Translations under genes and position numbers: made by a program
The notes under the pieces: generated by a model
Told to the model about the DNA's origin: nothing
The model's database searches: none
The model's input: the letters and a program-made list of their open reading frames with translations, nothing else
From: Mangrovimonas aestuarii
Lineage (GTDB): Bacteria > Bacteroidota > Bacteroidia > Flavobacteriales > Flavobacteriaceae
Length of the DNA stretch: 64,000 bases
Reading direction: 5' to 3'
Assembly: GCF_028767185.1 (NCBI RefSeq)
Contig: NZ_JARACK010000003.1
Coordinates: 124,001-188,000 of the forward strand
Shown: in pieces, positions 8,219 through 16,699 of the stretch
How positions within the stretch are numbered: the stretch's first letter is position 1
Layout of the letters: the number at the start of each line of letters is the position of its first letter

Positions 8219-9187
8219 CTATTTTATTTTCATAAACTCCTCAAAAAGGGCATAAAATTTCTCAGGCTCCTCTAAATAAGGATTGTGCGCGCTGTTCTCG
8301 AACATTTCAAATTGTGCTTGCGGCATAAATGTTTTATACTGAACAGCAAACTCTGGTGTGCTTACACCATCGTAACGCCCTGCAATAATAAGGGTTTTAG
8401 CAGTAACAGCCTTGAGCTTTCTGCGATAATCCTGATTGATCATGCTTCCGCCTACATAAAAATCGCCATCTCGTCCAATGATTTGCGTGTACACATCATC
8501 AGACCACCCTCTGTATTTATAACCCGGTTGCTTTTGTTTCAGACTAGTATTATGATAGTAAATATACTTCGTAGGGAAATCGGCATACACACTTTTAAGA
8601 GGTTCTTCACTGGAAACATAGCCCAACGCTCTTAATGAATCGACTTGTTTCCATTTTTCCGGAAAATGGGTCTTAGCGTAATGATTATAACTATCGCAGT
8701 TAGCCTGCCACATTTCACCACTATGAAACCCACTTATCAACACCATCTTATTTACACTATGGGGATATTTTATGGCATAGGCTTGAGCAGGAACCGTTCC
8801 ATAGGAATGCCCTACTAAAGATATTTTTTTAAATCCTAATTGCTTTCTAAGCTTCTCAATAAGCTCAACATCACTCTCTACAGAATATTCGGAAACATCT
8901 TTGGCATTGTCACTTTTCCCTCGACCCAAAAAATCGAAAAACACTACCGTATTGGTTTTATAATATTGGCCGAAATTCCCCTGTAGGTAGTCATGGGAAT
9001 TACCGGGGCCTCCTGGAAGGAAGAAAACAGGATCTCCTTTTCCTTTCATTTCCACATTAATTTTATACCCGTCTATGGTATAAAACTTAGACTCAAATTG
9101 GTCGTAAATACTGTTGTTTTTCTGAGCTGAAAGCACTGTCGTAAAGAAACACAGCAACGCTAACATTTTAATGTTGAGGGATGTCAT
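8219..9187 (-). CDS. Secreted alpha/beta hydrolase (proline iminopeptidase-like)
   Basis: 322 residues with an N-terminal signal peptide (hydrophobic core MLALLCFFTTVLSA, cleavage near SAQ), so it is exported. It has the alpha/beta hydrolase oxyanion segment FLPGGPG, the nucleophile elbow GHSYG, an Asp in IIAGRYDG and a late His in NSAHNPY, as in S33-type aminopeptidases. A second Met at residue 8 is an alternative start. It lies between bioB and the ketoacyl synthase with short gaps. BioH, the pimeloyl-ACP methyl esterase, also has this fold, but BioH is cytoplasmic, and export argues against that role here. Confidence 0.8.
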   Translation of the reverse strand: MTSLNIKMLALLCFFTTVLSAQKNNSIYDQFESKFYTIDGYKINVEMKGKGDPVFFLPGGPGNSHDYLQGNFGQYYKTNTVVFFDFLGRGKSDNAKDVSEYSVESDVELIEKLRKQLGFKKISLVGHSYGTVPAQAYAIKYPHSVNKMVLISGFHSGEMWQANCDSYNHYAKTHFPEKWKQVDSLRALGYVSSEEPLKSVYADFPTKYIYYHNTSLKQKQPGYKYRGWSDDVYTQIIGRDGDFYVGGSMINQDYRRKLKAVTAKTLIIAGRYDGVSTPEFAVQYKTFMPQAQFEMFENSAHNPYLEEPEKFYALFEEFMKIK

Positions 9188-9213
9188 AAAATGAATTTAG
9201 GTGATAAATATAA

Positions 9214-10368
9214 TTATTTTGACAAAAGAACCGACACGGCATTTCCTCCAAATCCTACAGCATTAACTAAAATGGTTTTAACTCTTTCTGGAAAAACACT
9301 TTCAACATAAGGCACCGGAATAAATTCCTGATGCTGCAACATGAGTATTGCCATTTCTATATTTAACATTCCCGAAGCCCCAAAACTATGTCCAACTTTC
9401 CATTTATTTGTTGTCAACGCTGGAAGGTTCTCTCCAAAAACAGCCTCAATGGCATTCATTTCGGCTAGGTCTCCCTTAACTGTTCCAGGGGTATGTGTAA
9501 CTATAACGTCTACTTCTGTTGGAGAGATCCCTCCCAATGCCATACGCATAGACCTTTGAAAACAATCGGCATTAGTGGATAATGAAGCATTGTGCTCTAA
9601 TACTTCAGTAGCATAACCTATACCTTTAATAATTGCCAAAGCATTTTCCTTCTCTCCTGGTTCAAGACAAGCCATAGAAGCGGCCTCCCCCAAGATCATC
9701 CCATTTTTGTTTTTTGTAAAGTCCAATGCCTTACAAGGGTACTCCCCATTTTGCTTGGCGTAAATTTTTAACGCCTTCATTTGCGCTACGGTAAACGGCG
9801 TTAATGGCGCTTCGCTACCTCCCACCATAAACCTTTTGCTCATTCCTGAAGTTATCCATGCTACACCATTAAGCAGAGCATGTAAAGCCGTAGAACAAGT
9901 AATTGAATGGCTAATTTCAGGTCCTTTCGTTTGAAGATCGTGAGCCACCCAAGAAGAAATGTTCCCTAAAGTTGTAGTTGGCGAACTTAACACCTGAGCT
10001 TTGTTATTCTTAATAAAATCGGAATGATATTGTTCGAACAAGGCTGTTGCCCCGCGAGACGAGCCAATATTTATCCCAAAATCATCGTTTGGTTTCCACC
10101 CCGCTTGCTTCATAGCCTTTCTGCCTGTATAAATAGCAAATAGAACCGAATCATCAAGCGAACGGTATTTTAAATCAGATTGTCGTAAATCATCTATTTC
10201 ATTTCGAACCGCTTCTGGCAATTCTGCGACCAGCGCTTCAATAAAGCCTACCGGCCTTTCTGAAAAACAATGGGAATCTTCCTTATATCTACCCCATGTC
10301 TCCTCAAGTGATTCTCCTAAAGGGGAAATAGACGCCAAGGCTGTAATGGAAATGGGCTGTTGCACCAT
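9214..10368 (-). CDS. Beta-ketoacyl synthase (KAS I/II type) in the biotin operon
   Basis: About 384 residues from the preferred start MVQQPISITALASIS at 10368; an upstream ATG at 10386 would add six residues. The Cys-His-His triad is visible: ITCSTALHAL (Cys), VTHTPGT (His) and VGHSFGASG (His). Such enzymes condense acyl and malonyl thioesters. It sits between bioA and the secreted hydrolase in the biotin operon, where no bioC or bioH is seen, so a role in building the pimeloyl chain is an attractive inference. A general fatty-acid role is the alternative. Confidence 0.85.
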   Translation of the reverse strand: MVQQPISITALASISPLGESLEETWGRYKEDSHCFSERPVGFIEALVAELPEAVRNEIDDLRQSDLKYRSLDDSVLFAIYTGRKAMKQAGWKPNDDFGINIGSSRGATALFEQYHSDFIKNNKAQVLSSPTTTLGNISSWVAHDLQTKGPEISHSITCSTALHALLNGVAWITSGMSKRFMVGGSEAPLTPFTVAQMKALKIYAKQNGEYPCKALDFTKNKNGMILGEAASMACLEPGEKENALAIIKGIGYATEVLEHNASLSTNADCFQRSMRMALGGISPTEVDVIVTHTPGTVKGDLAEMNAIEAVFGENLPALTTNKWKVGHSFGASGMLNIEMAILMLQHQEFIPVPYVESVFPERVKTILVNAVGFGGNAVSVLLSK

Positions 10369-10445
10369 AAAAAAAGCTTTTGGCAAAAATAAGGTTTCTA
10401 TCAGTGAATATTAAATCTAAAGCGGCTTAATCCTAAACAATTAGA

Positions 10446-11711
10446 TTATAAAGTATCCAACACCATTTCTATGGCACCATAGATTTTATCCAGTTCTTCG
10501 CTTGTAACCACATAAGGTGCTTGAATATAAATGGTGCTGCCCAACGGTCTTAAAAACACACCGCTATCCATAAACAATTTAAACAGTTTGTCGCGCAAAT
10601 TACCATAGCGCTCCATTTCAATATTTAAATCCAAAGCATAGATTACACCTGTTTGCCTTGTACTCTTCACTTTTGGATGCGATTTAATCCTAATATCGAA
10701 TTCCTTATGAGACGCTATAATTCTCTGAATATTAGCCTGCATCTCTTCCGATTGCAATAGCTCAATACCAGCAATAGCTGCCGTACATGCTAATGGATTG
10801 GCAGAATAAGTATGCCCGTGAAACAAGCCCTTACCGATATCATCACAATAAAAAGCATCATAAATTTCTTGGGAGCACGTGGTTAATGACATTGGAAGTA
10901 GTCCTCCAGTAAGTGCTTTACTCAAACACATTACGTCTGGTTGGTTCTCCATATGCAATGAAGCAAAGTACTGTCCCGTTTTACCAAAACCAGTCATCAC
11001 CTCATCGGCAACGGTTACAATATTGTTTTCTTTACAGAACGATAAAATAGCATCGAGCCCTTCAGCATCATGCATTTTCATCGCTGCCGCTCCCTGAACC
11101 AAGGGCTCATAAACAAAACCTGCTACTTTATTATTGGCAACTATATCAGTTAAAATCATTAATATTTCGTCGTGGTTTGAACCATCAGGTGTAGGAATGC
11201 GTTTTACATCCAAAAAGAATTCTTCAAAAGGCCCATTGTAAACCGAAAGTCCGGAAACACTCATAGCCCCAAAAGTATCACCATGAAAACCATCTTCAAA
11301 AGCAATCAGCGTATTGCGCTTTTCTCCTTTATTGAAATGGTATTGTAGCGCCATTTTTATCCCAATCTCTACACTTGTAGAACCATTATCCCCGAAGAAT
11401 ATTTTACTCTGGTTATCAGGTAGGATTTCCATCAATGCTTCGGAAAGCTTAACAGCTGGCTCATGCGTAAACCCACTAAATACAACATGATCCAGTTTCT
11501 GCATTTGCTCGCTCACCTTTTGGGTGATATACGAATTGCAATGCCCGTACATACAGGTGTACCAAGAAGCAATCCCGTCTATATATTCATATCCGTTTTC
11601 ATCCCATAGTTTACATCCTTGAGCTTTTGTTATTGCTATAGCTTCTGGATGTAATTTATGCTGTGTTAATGGGTGCCAAAGGTGTTTTTTATCGCGTTCC
11701 TGTAAAGTCAT
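10446..11711 (-). CDS. bioA: Adenosylmethionine-8-amino-7-oxononanoate aminotransferase
   Basis: About 421 residues from the ATG at 11711 (MTLQERDKKHLWHPLTQ). It has the class III aminotransferase features of BioA: HLWHPLTQ near the N-terminus, DGIASWYT, GDNGSTSVE, FEDGFHGDTFGAMS, VADEVMTGFGKTG and the PLP lysine in CLSKALTGG. It transfers the amino group of S-adenosylmethionine to 8-amino-7-oxononanoate, giving 7,8-diaminononanoate. An upstream in-frame ATG at 11741 would add ten residues (MLKQVQHNDI), but those codons are simply the translated palindromic repeat, so I reject that start. Confidence 0.97.
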   Translation of the reverse strand: MTLQERDKKHLWHPLTQHKLHPEAIAITKAQGCKLWDENGYEYIDGIASWYTCMYGHCNSYITQKVSEQMQKLDHVVFSGFTHEPAVKLSEALMEILPDNQSKIFFGDNGSTSVEIGIKMALQYHFNKGEKRNTLIAFEDGFHGDTFGAMSVSGLSVYNGPFEEFFLDVKRIPTPDGSNHDEILMILTDIVANNKVAGFVYEPLVQGAAAMKMHDAEGLDAILSFCKENNIVTVADEVMTGFGKTGQYFASLHMENQPDVMCLSKALTGGLLPMSLTTCSQEIYDAFYCDDIGKGLFHGHTYSANPLACTAAIAGIELLQSEEMQANIQRIIASHKEFDIRIKSHPKVKSTRQTGVIYALDLNIEMERYGNLRDKLFKLFMDSGVFLRPLGSTIYIQAPYVVTSEELDKIYGAIEMVLDTL

Positions 11712-11715
11712 AATA

Positions 11716-11746
11716 TCGTTATGCTGAACTTGTTTCAGCATCGCAT
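11716..11746 (+). repeat. Palindromic dispersed repeat, copy 2
   Basis: Stem ATGCTGAA (11721-11728) and TTCAGCAT (11734-11741), loop CTTGT. The core CTGAACTTGTTTCAG is identical to copy 3 read on the other strand. It fills the gap between bioA and the GIY-YIG gene. Confidence 0.85.
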
Positions 11747-11751
11747 TTTAG

Positions 11752-12030
11752 TTAGTATTGTAATGTTTTTAAACGTGGATTGATTGACTTAATTAAATTC
11801 AATTTCCATTCTCTGTGCCAGTTCTTCAATTGCTTTTCTCTTGCAATGGCTTGATTGATATCTGAAAACACTTCAAAGTATACCAAATCTTTAACGTTGT
11901 ACTTTTTTGTAAACCTTGAACCAATACCATTTCTGTGATCTTCCAACCGCTTATCAAGATTAGCAGTAACCCCTATATAAAATGTAGTCCGGTATTTATT
12001 GGTCAGTATATAAATATAGCTTGTTTGCAT
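11752..12030 (-). CDS. GIY-YIG single-domain nuclease (UPF0213-like)
   Basis: 92 residues covering one GIY-YIG domain: YIYILTNKY then FYIGVTANLDKRLEDHR, with the Tyr-Gly-Arg type residues of the family, a central His (HRNGIGSRFTKKY) and a Glu in AIAREKQLKNW that usually binds the metal. Related small proteins are common, multicopy and of unknown role; nuclease activity is expected from the fold. It interrupts the bioA-bioD pair and is bracketed on both sides by oppositely oriented copies of one palindrome, which suggests it came in as a mobile unit. Confidence 0.9.
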   Translation of the reverse strand: MQTSYIYILTNKYRTTFYIGVTANLDKRLEDHRNGIGSRFTKKYNVKDLVYFEVFSDINQAIAREKQLKNWHREWKLNLIKSINPRLKTLQY

Positions 12031-12109
12031 ATCTAAATAAGAAAGCTAAAGAACTAATACTACATTTTCTGGTTTTATTTCAGAATACCAAACAGCAAAC
12101 ACAGCCATA

Positions 12110-12140
12110 ATGAGACCCTGAAACAAGTTCAGGGTGACGT
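12110..12140 (-). repeat. Palindromic dispersed repeat, copy 3
   Basis: Stem ACCCTGAA (12115-12122) and TTCAGGGT (12128-12135), loop ACAAG. It is in the opposite orientation to copy 2. It abuts the bioD stop codon and, with copy 2, brackets the GIY-YIG gene. Confidence 0.85.
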
Positions 12141-12763
12141 TATTCGCTCTCTAAATTCTCTCTAAATCTATCAGCGTATTCTTTGATAACGTTAGCATCA
12201 AAATACGGTTCTTCTTCTATACGCCCTATGACAGAAACTCCTGTCATGTTTTTTATGATTGCTTCCGTTGAAGGATGCTCATCCCCACTGTAAATAATTG
12301 AGACATCAAACCCTTTTTCTTGAAGAAGCTTAACCGTTAATAAGGTATGGTTAATGCTACCCAAATAATGACGGGATACCACAATTACTTTATATTCAGG
12401 TTTAATGATATCTAAAACGGTTTCCTTATCATTCAACGGAACAAGCAATCCACCTGCTCCTTCTACCACTAAATGATTTTTTGTTTTGGGCTCTTTTATA
12501 TTCTTAACATCTATGGTCACTCCATCAATATGCGCTGCAGCATGCGGACTCATAGGTGTTTCAAGCGCATAACTGTTATCGTGAATAACCGTTTTCTCGT
12601 TAGATATGTATTTCTTGATTTTATGCGAATCGGAGTTATCCAATTCCCCTGCTTGAACAGGTTTCCAGTAATCGGCCTCAAGCGCTTCAGTTACAATTGC
12701 AGCAGCAACAGTCTTCCCTACGTCGGTAGAAATACCTGTTATGAAATATTTTTTTTGCGCCAT
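12140..12763 (-). CDS. bioD: Dethiobiotin synthase
   Basis: 207 residues. The N-terminal P-loop is GISTDVGKTV, followed by YWKPVQAGE and a VEGAGGLLVPL segment, all typical of BioD. The enzyme closes the ureido ring on 7,8-diaminononanoate with CO2 and ATP. It starts 19 bp after bioF and its stop codon lies at the edge of a palindromic repeat. Length is a little short compared with E. coli BioD, which is usual for Bacteroidota. Confidence 0.96.
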   Translation of the reverse strand: MAQKKYFITGISTDVGKTVAAAIVTEALEADYWKPVQAGELDNSDSHKIKKYISNEKTVIHDNSYALETPMSPHAAAHIDGVTIDVKNIKEPKTKNHLVVEGAGGLLVPLNDKETVLDIIKPEYKVIVVSRHYLGSINHTLLTVKLLQEKGFDVSIIYSGDEHPSTEAIIKNMTGVSVIGRIEEEPYFDANVIKEYADRFRENLESE

Positions 12764-12782
12764 GGCAATGTGTCTTTGGATT

Positions 12783-13946
12783 TTAGGCTACAAAAGTAGC
12801 CAACACCTTTAAGACTTCGGCAATTTCTTCTTGGGAATTATAACTATGTAAACAAAAACGCAATCGTTCCTGACCTTGCGGAACCGTTGGAGAAAGAATA
12901 GGCTTTACATCAAAACCTTTTTTTTGAAGATTGGAAGCGATTTCTTTTACCCTTGTGTTTCCGGAAATGATGCATCCTTGAATAGCTGAATCGCTTTCTA
13001 TAAACACATCGGCTAATCCCAACTCAATATACTTTTGTTTAAAAAAGCCGATGTTTTCATGCAATTTTAGAATCGGATGATTTCCTTCATCCAAAGCACT
13101 CTTTAAAAGACTATAAGCAGTTTTGATTGTTGCCAAGGCATGTGGTGGCAAAGCCGTGGTATAAATAAAGCTTCGAGAGAAATTAACTAAGTATTGCTTG
13201 AGCTTTTCCGATCCCAAAATAGCTGAGCCATGACACCCAAGCGCTTTACCAAAAGTCACCAATCGCGCAAATATCTTGTCTTCCAAACCGAGTTGCTGCA
13301 CCAATCCCTCTCCATGTTCTCCAAACACACCAAGAGCATGAGCTTCGTCAACAATAAAATGGAAATCATTCTCATCACAAAATGACACAAAAGCCTTTAA
13401 GTCGGGACTATCGCCATCCATAGAATACACCGATTCGGCTACAATGTAAACCTCAGCATCAGATGCACTCTCGACTAGCCGTTCAAGTTTACTCTTTACA
13501 TCATCCAGATTGTTATGTTTAAACTTATACGATTTCGCATGACTCATGGAAATACCATCACGAATGGAAGCATGGATATACTCATCATAAAAGATAATAT
13601 CTCCCTTTTGAGGTACCGAAGAAAAAAATCCAATATTGGCATCATAACCCGAATTACATACCAAAGCCGCCTGACTTTGGTGAAACTGACATAATAATGC
13701 CTCCACTTCGGTATACAACTGATGATTTCCACTTAACAATCGAGAACCAGTTGCCCCATTGGCAATTGCTTCAGAATCCAACAACAGCTTATGGGATTCC
13801 TCAAAAATCTTGGAAGAACGGGCAAACCCCAAATAGTCATTCGATGCAAAATCGACAAGCCTGTTGGGCTCGCCAAGTTTACGCAATGTGTTCTGAACTT
13901 TTCGCTGCTCTAGTTTTTTATTGAGCTTGTTTGGGAATTGTACCAT
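12783..13946 (-). CDS. bioF: 8-amino-7-oxononanoate synthase
   Basis: 387 residues of the alpha-oxoamine synthase family: FASNDYLGFA and GATGSRLLSGNH near the N-terminus, ESVYSMDGD, DEAHALGVFGEHGEG, the PLP lysine in VTFGKALGCHGSA, and the late RLRFCLHS. It condenses pimeloyl thioester with L-alanine in the first step specific to the biotin ring. It follows a small membrane-protein gene by 8 bp and is probably transcribed from the promoter before that gene. A general AKB ligase or serine palmitoyltransferase is less likely given the biotin neighbours. Confidence 0.95.
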   Translation of the reverse strand: MVQFPNKLNKKLEQRKVQNTLRKLGEPNRLVDFASNDYLGFARSSKIFEESHKLLLDSEAIANGATGSRLLSGNHQLYTEVEALLCQFHQSQAALVCNSGYDANIGFFSSVPQKGDIIFYDEYIHASIRDGISMSHAKSYKFKHNNLDDVKSKLERLVESASDAEVYIVAESVYSMDGDSPDLKAFVSFCDENDFHFIVDEAHALGVFGEHGEGLVQQLGLEDKIFARLVTFGKALGCHGSAILGSEKLKQYLVNFSRSFIYTTALPPHALATIKTAYSLLKSALDEGNHPILKLHENIGFFKQKYIELGLADVFIESDSAIQGCIISGNTRVKEIASNLQKKGFDVKPILSPTVPQGQERLRFCLHSYNSQEEIAEVLKVLATFVA

Positions 13947-13954
13947 AAGTAAAA

Positions 13955-14506
13955 TTAACTGAAATAAGTCAGTTCTCCTGTCAACTTGAAACTTTCCTTA
14001 TCTACCCATTTTCTATTATGGGGATCTGTCGCATCCAAAAGATCAATCTTTAATTGTTCAGATATCTCATAACCTATTTCAAAAGCCTCTGACGAATATG
14101 GTTTTTCATAAAGCTGCCAATGTTTATTCCTATCATACCATAAATTCACCTCAAAAATGTGTTCTCCAGTAACTAAAGGCTGCCTAAACACTGATATGTA
14201 TTCCGGATTATTTATAGTTTTCCAAGTTCCAAATTTCAATGGACCAATTGCAATAGTCTCTCGAAACTTATGTTCCTTTAAATCTATAAAAACACATCTA
14301 GTATGACCAAAAAATGCACCTAACCCAAGTGCCCCTATAACCACCCGAATAACAGAAGCATCTACACGATAATCATTATGCACCCAATTAGTATAAATGA
14401 AATAATAAATTAAAAGTCCAAAACCAATAGTAAAAAGCAGAGCAGAGATTACTCTATAAAGAAGAGGCTTTCTTCGTTCTGAAACTATGACATCTCTTTT
14501 TTCCAT
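13955..14506 (-). CDS. Membrane protein of unknown function heading the biotin operon
   Basis: 183 residues. Two hydrophobic segments lie at about 20-40 and 52-68, followed by a soluble domain of about 110 residues containing many Trp, Tyr and charged positions. I do not recognise the family. It is the first gene of the leftward unit and overlaps functionally with the promoter at 14511, which places the transcription start almost at the ATG. Its stop is 8 bp from bioF, so it may simply be a passenger. Confidence 0.7.
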   Translation of the reverse strand: MEKRDVIVSERRKPLLYRVISALLFTIGFGLLIYYFIYTNWVHNDYRVDASVIRVVIGALGLGAFFGHTRCVFIDLKEHKFRETIAIGPLKFGTWKTINNPEYISVFRQPLVTGEHIFEVNLWYDRNKHWQLYEKPYSSEAFEIGYEISEQLKIDLLDATDPHNRKWVDKESFKLTGELTYFS

Positions 14507-14510
14507 GGCT

Positions 14511-14538
14511 CAAAGATATACAAAGAAAAGCTAACCAA
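14511..14538 (-). promoter_or_regulatory. Bacteroidota promoter for the biotin operon
   Basis: On the minus strand, TTG (14538-14536), 17 bp, then TATCTTTG (14518-14511). The -7 box is only 4 bp from the ATG at 14506, so the mRNA would be leaderless or nearly so. It is divergent from the element at 14598. Confidence 0.55.
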
Positions 14539-14597
14539 AACAGCTAAACAATTATCATTAAAAATAAATTAATTATCGTTTTTCAATAATTAATTGT

Positions 14598-14605
14598 TAT
14601 GTTTG
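14598..14605 (+). promoter_or_regulatory. -7 element (TATGTTTG) for the DUF2975/HTH pair
   Basis: TATGTTTG fits TAnnTTTG and lies 24 bp before the ATG at 14630. An ATG at 14594 lies inside or upstream of this box and so is not a likely start. Confidence 0.55.
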
Positions 14606-14629
14606 CCCGAGTTAACCAAATCAAACACT

Positions 14630-15145
14630 ATGAAAAAACTGAATGTTTTGAGAGCTTTTGTCAAGTACATGTGGATTAGCTGGGGGATAGCACTCTTTAT
14701 ACTAACCTGTGTGTATATTTATACACTATTTACTGGAAAGGATATATTTAACCTGAGATTAAACGGTGACGAAATAGCAAAAGGCAAAACAACAATTGAA
14801 TTTCAAATTTTAAATGCAGTTATTATTTTTTCAGCGGCTCTATTTATTTATGGCATTTACTTATTTGACGAAGTATTAGGTTACTTTAAAAAACGAGAAC
14901 CATTTGATGATTATGTAATCAAATCCTTTACCAAAATAGGACGTCTGATTATTATCGGCTCATTATCTAGTAGCTTATCCTTAATTCTATATTCTGTTCA
15001 TTTCCCAAACCATCTAAAACCAAATATTTCATTCACCATTGTTCCCTTTATTCCTATTGTATGCCTAGGTTTATTTTTTATGATTCTCAGTGAAATATTC
15101 AAAATCGCCAAAGCCGCCAAAGAAGAAAACGAATTAACTGTATAA
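14630..15145 (+). CDS. DUF2975 membrane protein
   Basis: About 171 residues from MKKLNVLRAFVKYMW. Four hydrophobic segments (about 10-32, 52-72, 95-115 and 128-150), with the charged loop DEVLGYFKKREPFDDYVIKS between the second and third, are the hallmark of DUF2975. Family members are nearly always followed, as here 2 bp later, by a small XRE-type regulator, and the pair is thought to act together; the molecular role is unknown. I chose the start downstream of the promoter box rather than the ATG at 14594. Confidence 0.88.
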   Translation: MKKLNVLRAFVKYMWISWGIALFILTCVYIYTLFTGKDIFNLRLNGDEIAKGKTTIEFQILNAVIIFSAALFIYGIYLFDEVLGYFKKREPFDDYVIKSFTKIGRLIIIGSLSSSLSLILYSVHFPNHLKPNISFTIVPFIPIVCLGLFFMILSEIFKIAKAAKEENELTV

Positions 15146-15147
15146 CT

Positions 15148-15354
15148 ATGGCTATTACTGTAAACCTAGATGTAATGCTCGCCAAGCGCAAGATGAAAAG
15201 CAACGAACTAGCCGAAGCTATAGGCATCACTACCGCCAACCTCTCCATTTTAAAAACGGGAAAGGCGAAAGCCATTCGATTTTCAACTCTCGAAGCTATT
15301 TGCAAAGTCTTGGAATGCCAACCAGGAGATATTTTGGAATTTACAGAGGATTAG
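15148..15354 (+). CDS. Small XRE-family DNA-binding protein
   Basis: 68 residues forming one Cro/C1-type helix-turn-helix: LAKRKMKSNELAEAIGITTANLSILKTGKAKAIRF with the recognition helix at about 28-38, then TLEAICKVLECQPGDILEF, the usual ending of this short subfamily. It probably regulates the upstream DUF2975 gene, with which it is translationally coupled by a 2-bp gap. Confidence 0.93.
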   Translation: MAITVNLDVMLAKRKMKSNELAEAIGITTANLSILKTGKAKAIRFSTLEAICKVLECQPGDILEFTED

Positions 15355-15442
15355 CACCCTAACATTTCCGATCTCCAAAAGGTATTTTTCCCAACTCATT
15401 TTTTTACAATCAACCTTATCAAATTGCCGTATCTTTACAGAT

Positions 15443-16699
15443 ATGTTTGCACTTGTTGACTGTAATAACTTTTATGCATCTTGCGAGCGAGTGTTTAATC
15501 CCAACTTGCAAGGAAAACCTATAGCCATTCTATCCAATAATGATGGCTGTGTTATTGCCCGAAGCGATGAAGCTAAAGCTATTGGGTTGCCTATGGGAGC
15601 TCCTGCTTTTAAGTACGAAGCTTTTTTCAAGAAGCATGGCATACAAGTGTTTTCATCAAATTACCCCCTTTATGGTGACATGAGCAGTCGGGTGATGTCT
15701 ATTCTCCATCAATTTACTCCAGATGTGGAGGTGTACAGCATAGATGAAGCGTTTTTGCAGTTTAAAGGCTTTGACACGTTTAACCTTAACGATTATGGCG
15801 CCGATATTCGATCACGTATTTTACAATGGACAGGGATACCCACCTGCGTAGGTATTGCCCCCACTAAGGCACTTAGCAAAGTAGCCAATAAAGTTGCACG
15901 AAAATTTCCAAAGGAAACAGGAGGTGTTTACGTTATTGACTCAGAAGTTAAACGTATAAAAGCCCTGAAGTGGTTGGAGCTTGAAAAAACCTGGGGCATA
16001 GGCAGACGTTTATCCAAACGCTTACGAGTGAAAGGCTGTATGACCACCTATGATTTCACCATGTTGCCAGACGATTGGGTTCGCAAGGAATTCTCTATTA
16101 CAGAATACAAGCTAAAAAAAGATCTTGAAGGCATTACTACATTGCAGTTAGATGAACACGTTGAAAAACGTGCCATTGCAACAACCAGAAGCTTTGAGTA
16201 CACCTATTCTGACATTGACAATATTCAAGAGCGTATTTCCACTTTTGCCGTAAGTTGCGCCGAAAAATTGCGCGCACAAAAATCGGGCTGCTACATGATC
16301 ATGGTAACCTTGAGTAGCGATCGCCATAAACAGGATGCTCCGCAACATCATGTTAAAAAAATGGTTCATCTGTCCTATCCAACAGACTCCTCACTAGTAA
16401 TTGGCAAGGAAGCTGCAAAAGCGGCAAGTTCCATTTTTAAGCCCGGAATAAAATATAAACGTGCAGGTGTAATTGTTATGGGATTGGTTCCCAATGACAA
16501 TTATCAATTGGATATGTTTTCAACAGAAGACCCGAGACACAAACCTTTAATGAAAGCCATTGACCAACTGAATAAAAAATATCATGGCGACAAGATAAAG
16601 TTGGGCAGCCAAGATTTAAAAAAGACCTGGAAGATGCGCCAAGAACGACTATCTCCCAAATACACCACTAACATTAACGACATTATAAAAGTAAAATGA
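15443..16699 (+). CDS. umuC: Y-family DNA polymerase (UmuC)
   Basis: 418 residues. It starts with ALVDCNNFYASCERVF, has NNDGCVIARS, PMGAP and the catalytic YSIDEAF, then a helix-hairpin-helix region (KTWGIGRRLSKRL) and a little-finger domain, ending with the UmuC-type C-terminal extension. It carries out error-prone translesion synthesis. The next gene is its UmuD partner, starting in the stop codon (ATGA overlap). The order umuC-umuD is the reverse of the usual one. A TATCTTTA at 15430-15437 is a near-match to a -7 element. Confidence 0.96.
   Translation: MFALVDCNNFYASCERVFNPNLQGKPIAILSNNDGCVIARSDEAKAIGLPMGAPAFKYEAFFKKHGIQVFSSNYPLYGDMSSRVMSILHQFTPDVEVYSIDEAFLQFKGFDTFNLNDYGADIRSRILQWTGIPTCVGIAPTKALSKVANKVARKFPKETGGVYVIDSEVKRIKALKWLELEKTWGIGRRLSKRLRVKGCMTTYDFTMLPDDWVRKEFSITEYKLKKDLEGITTLQLDEHVEKRAIATTRSFEYTYSDIDNIQERISTFAVSCAEKLRAQKSGCYMIMVTLSSDRHKQDAPQHHVKKMVHLSYPTDSSLVIGKEAAKAASSIFKPGIKYKRAGVIVMGLVPNDNYQLDMFSTEDPRHKPLMKAIDQLNKKYHGDKIKLGSQDLKKTWKMRQERLSPKYTTNINDIIKVK

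Noticed and set aside
8219-9187. BioH (pimeloyl-ACP methyl esterase) role for the hydrolase in the biotin operon
   Set aside because: It has a clear signal peptide, while BioH works in the cytoplasm.
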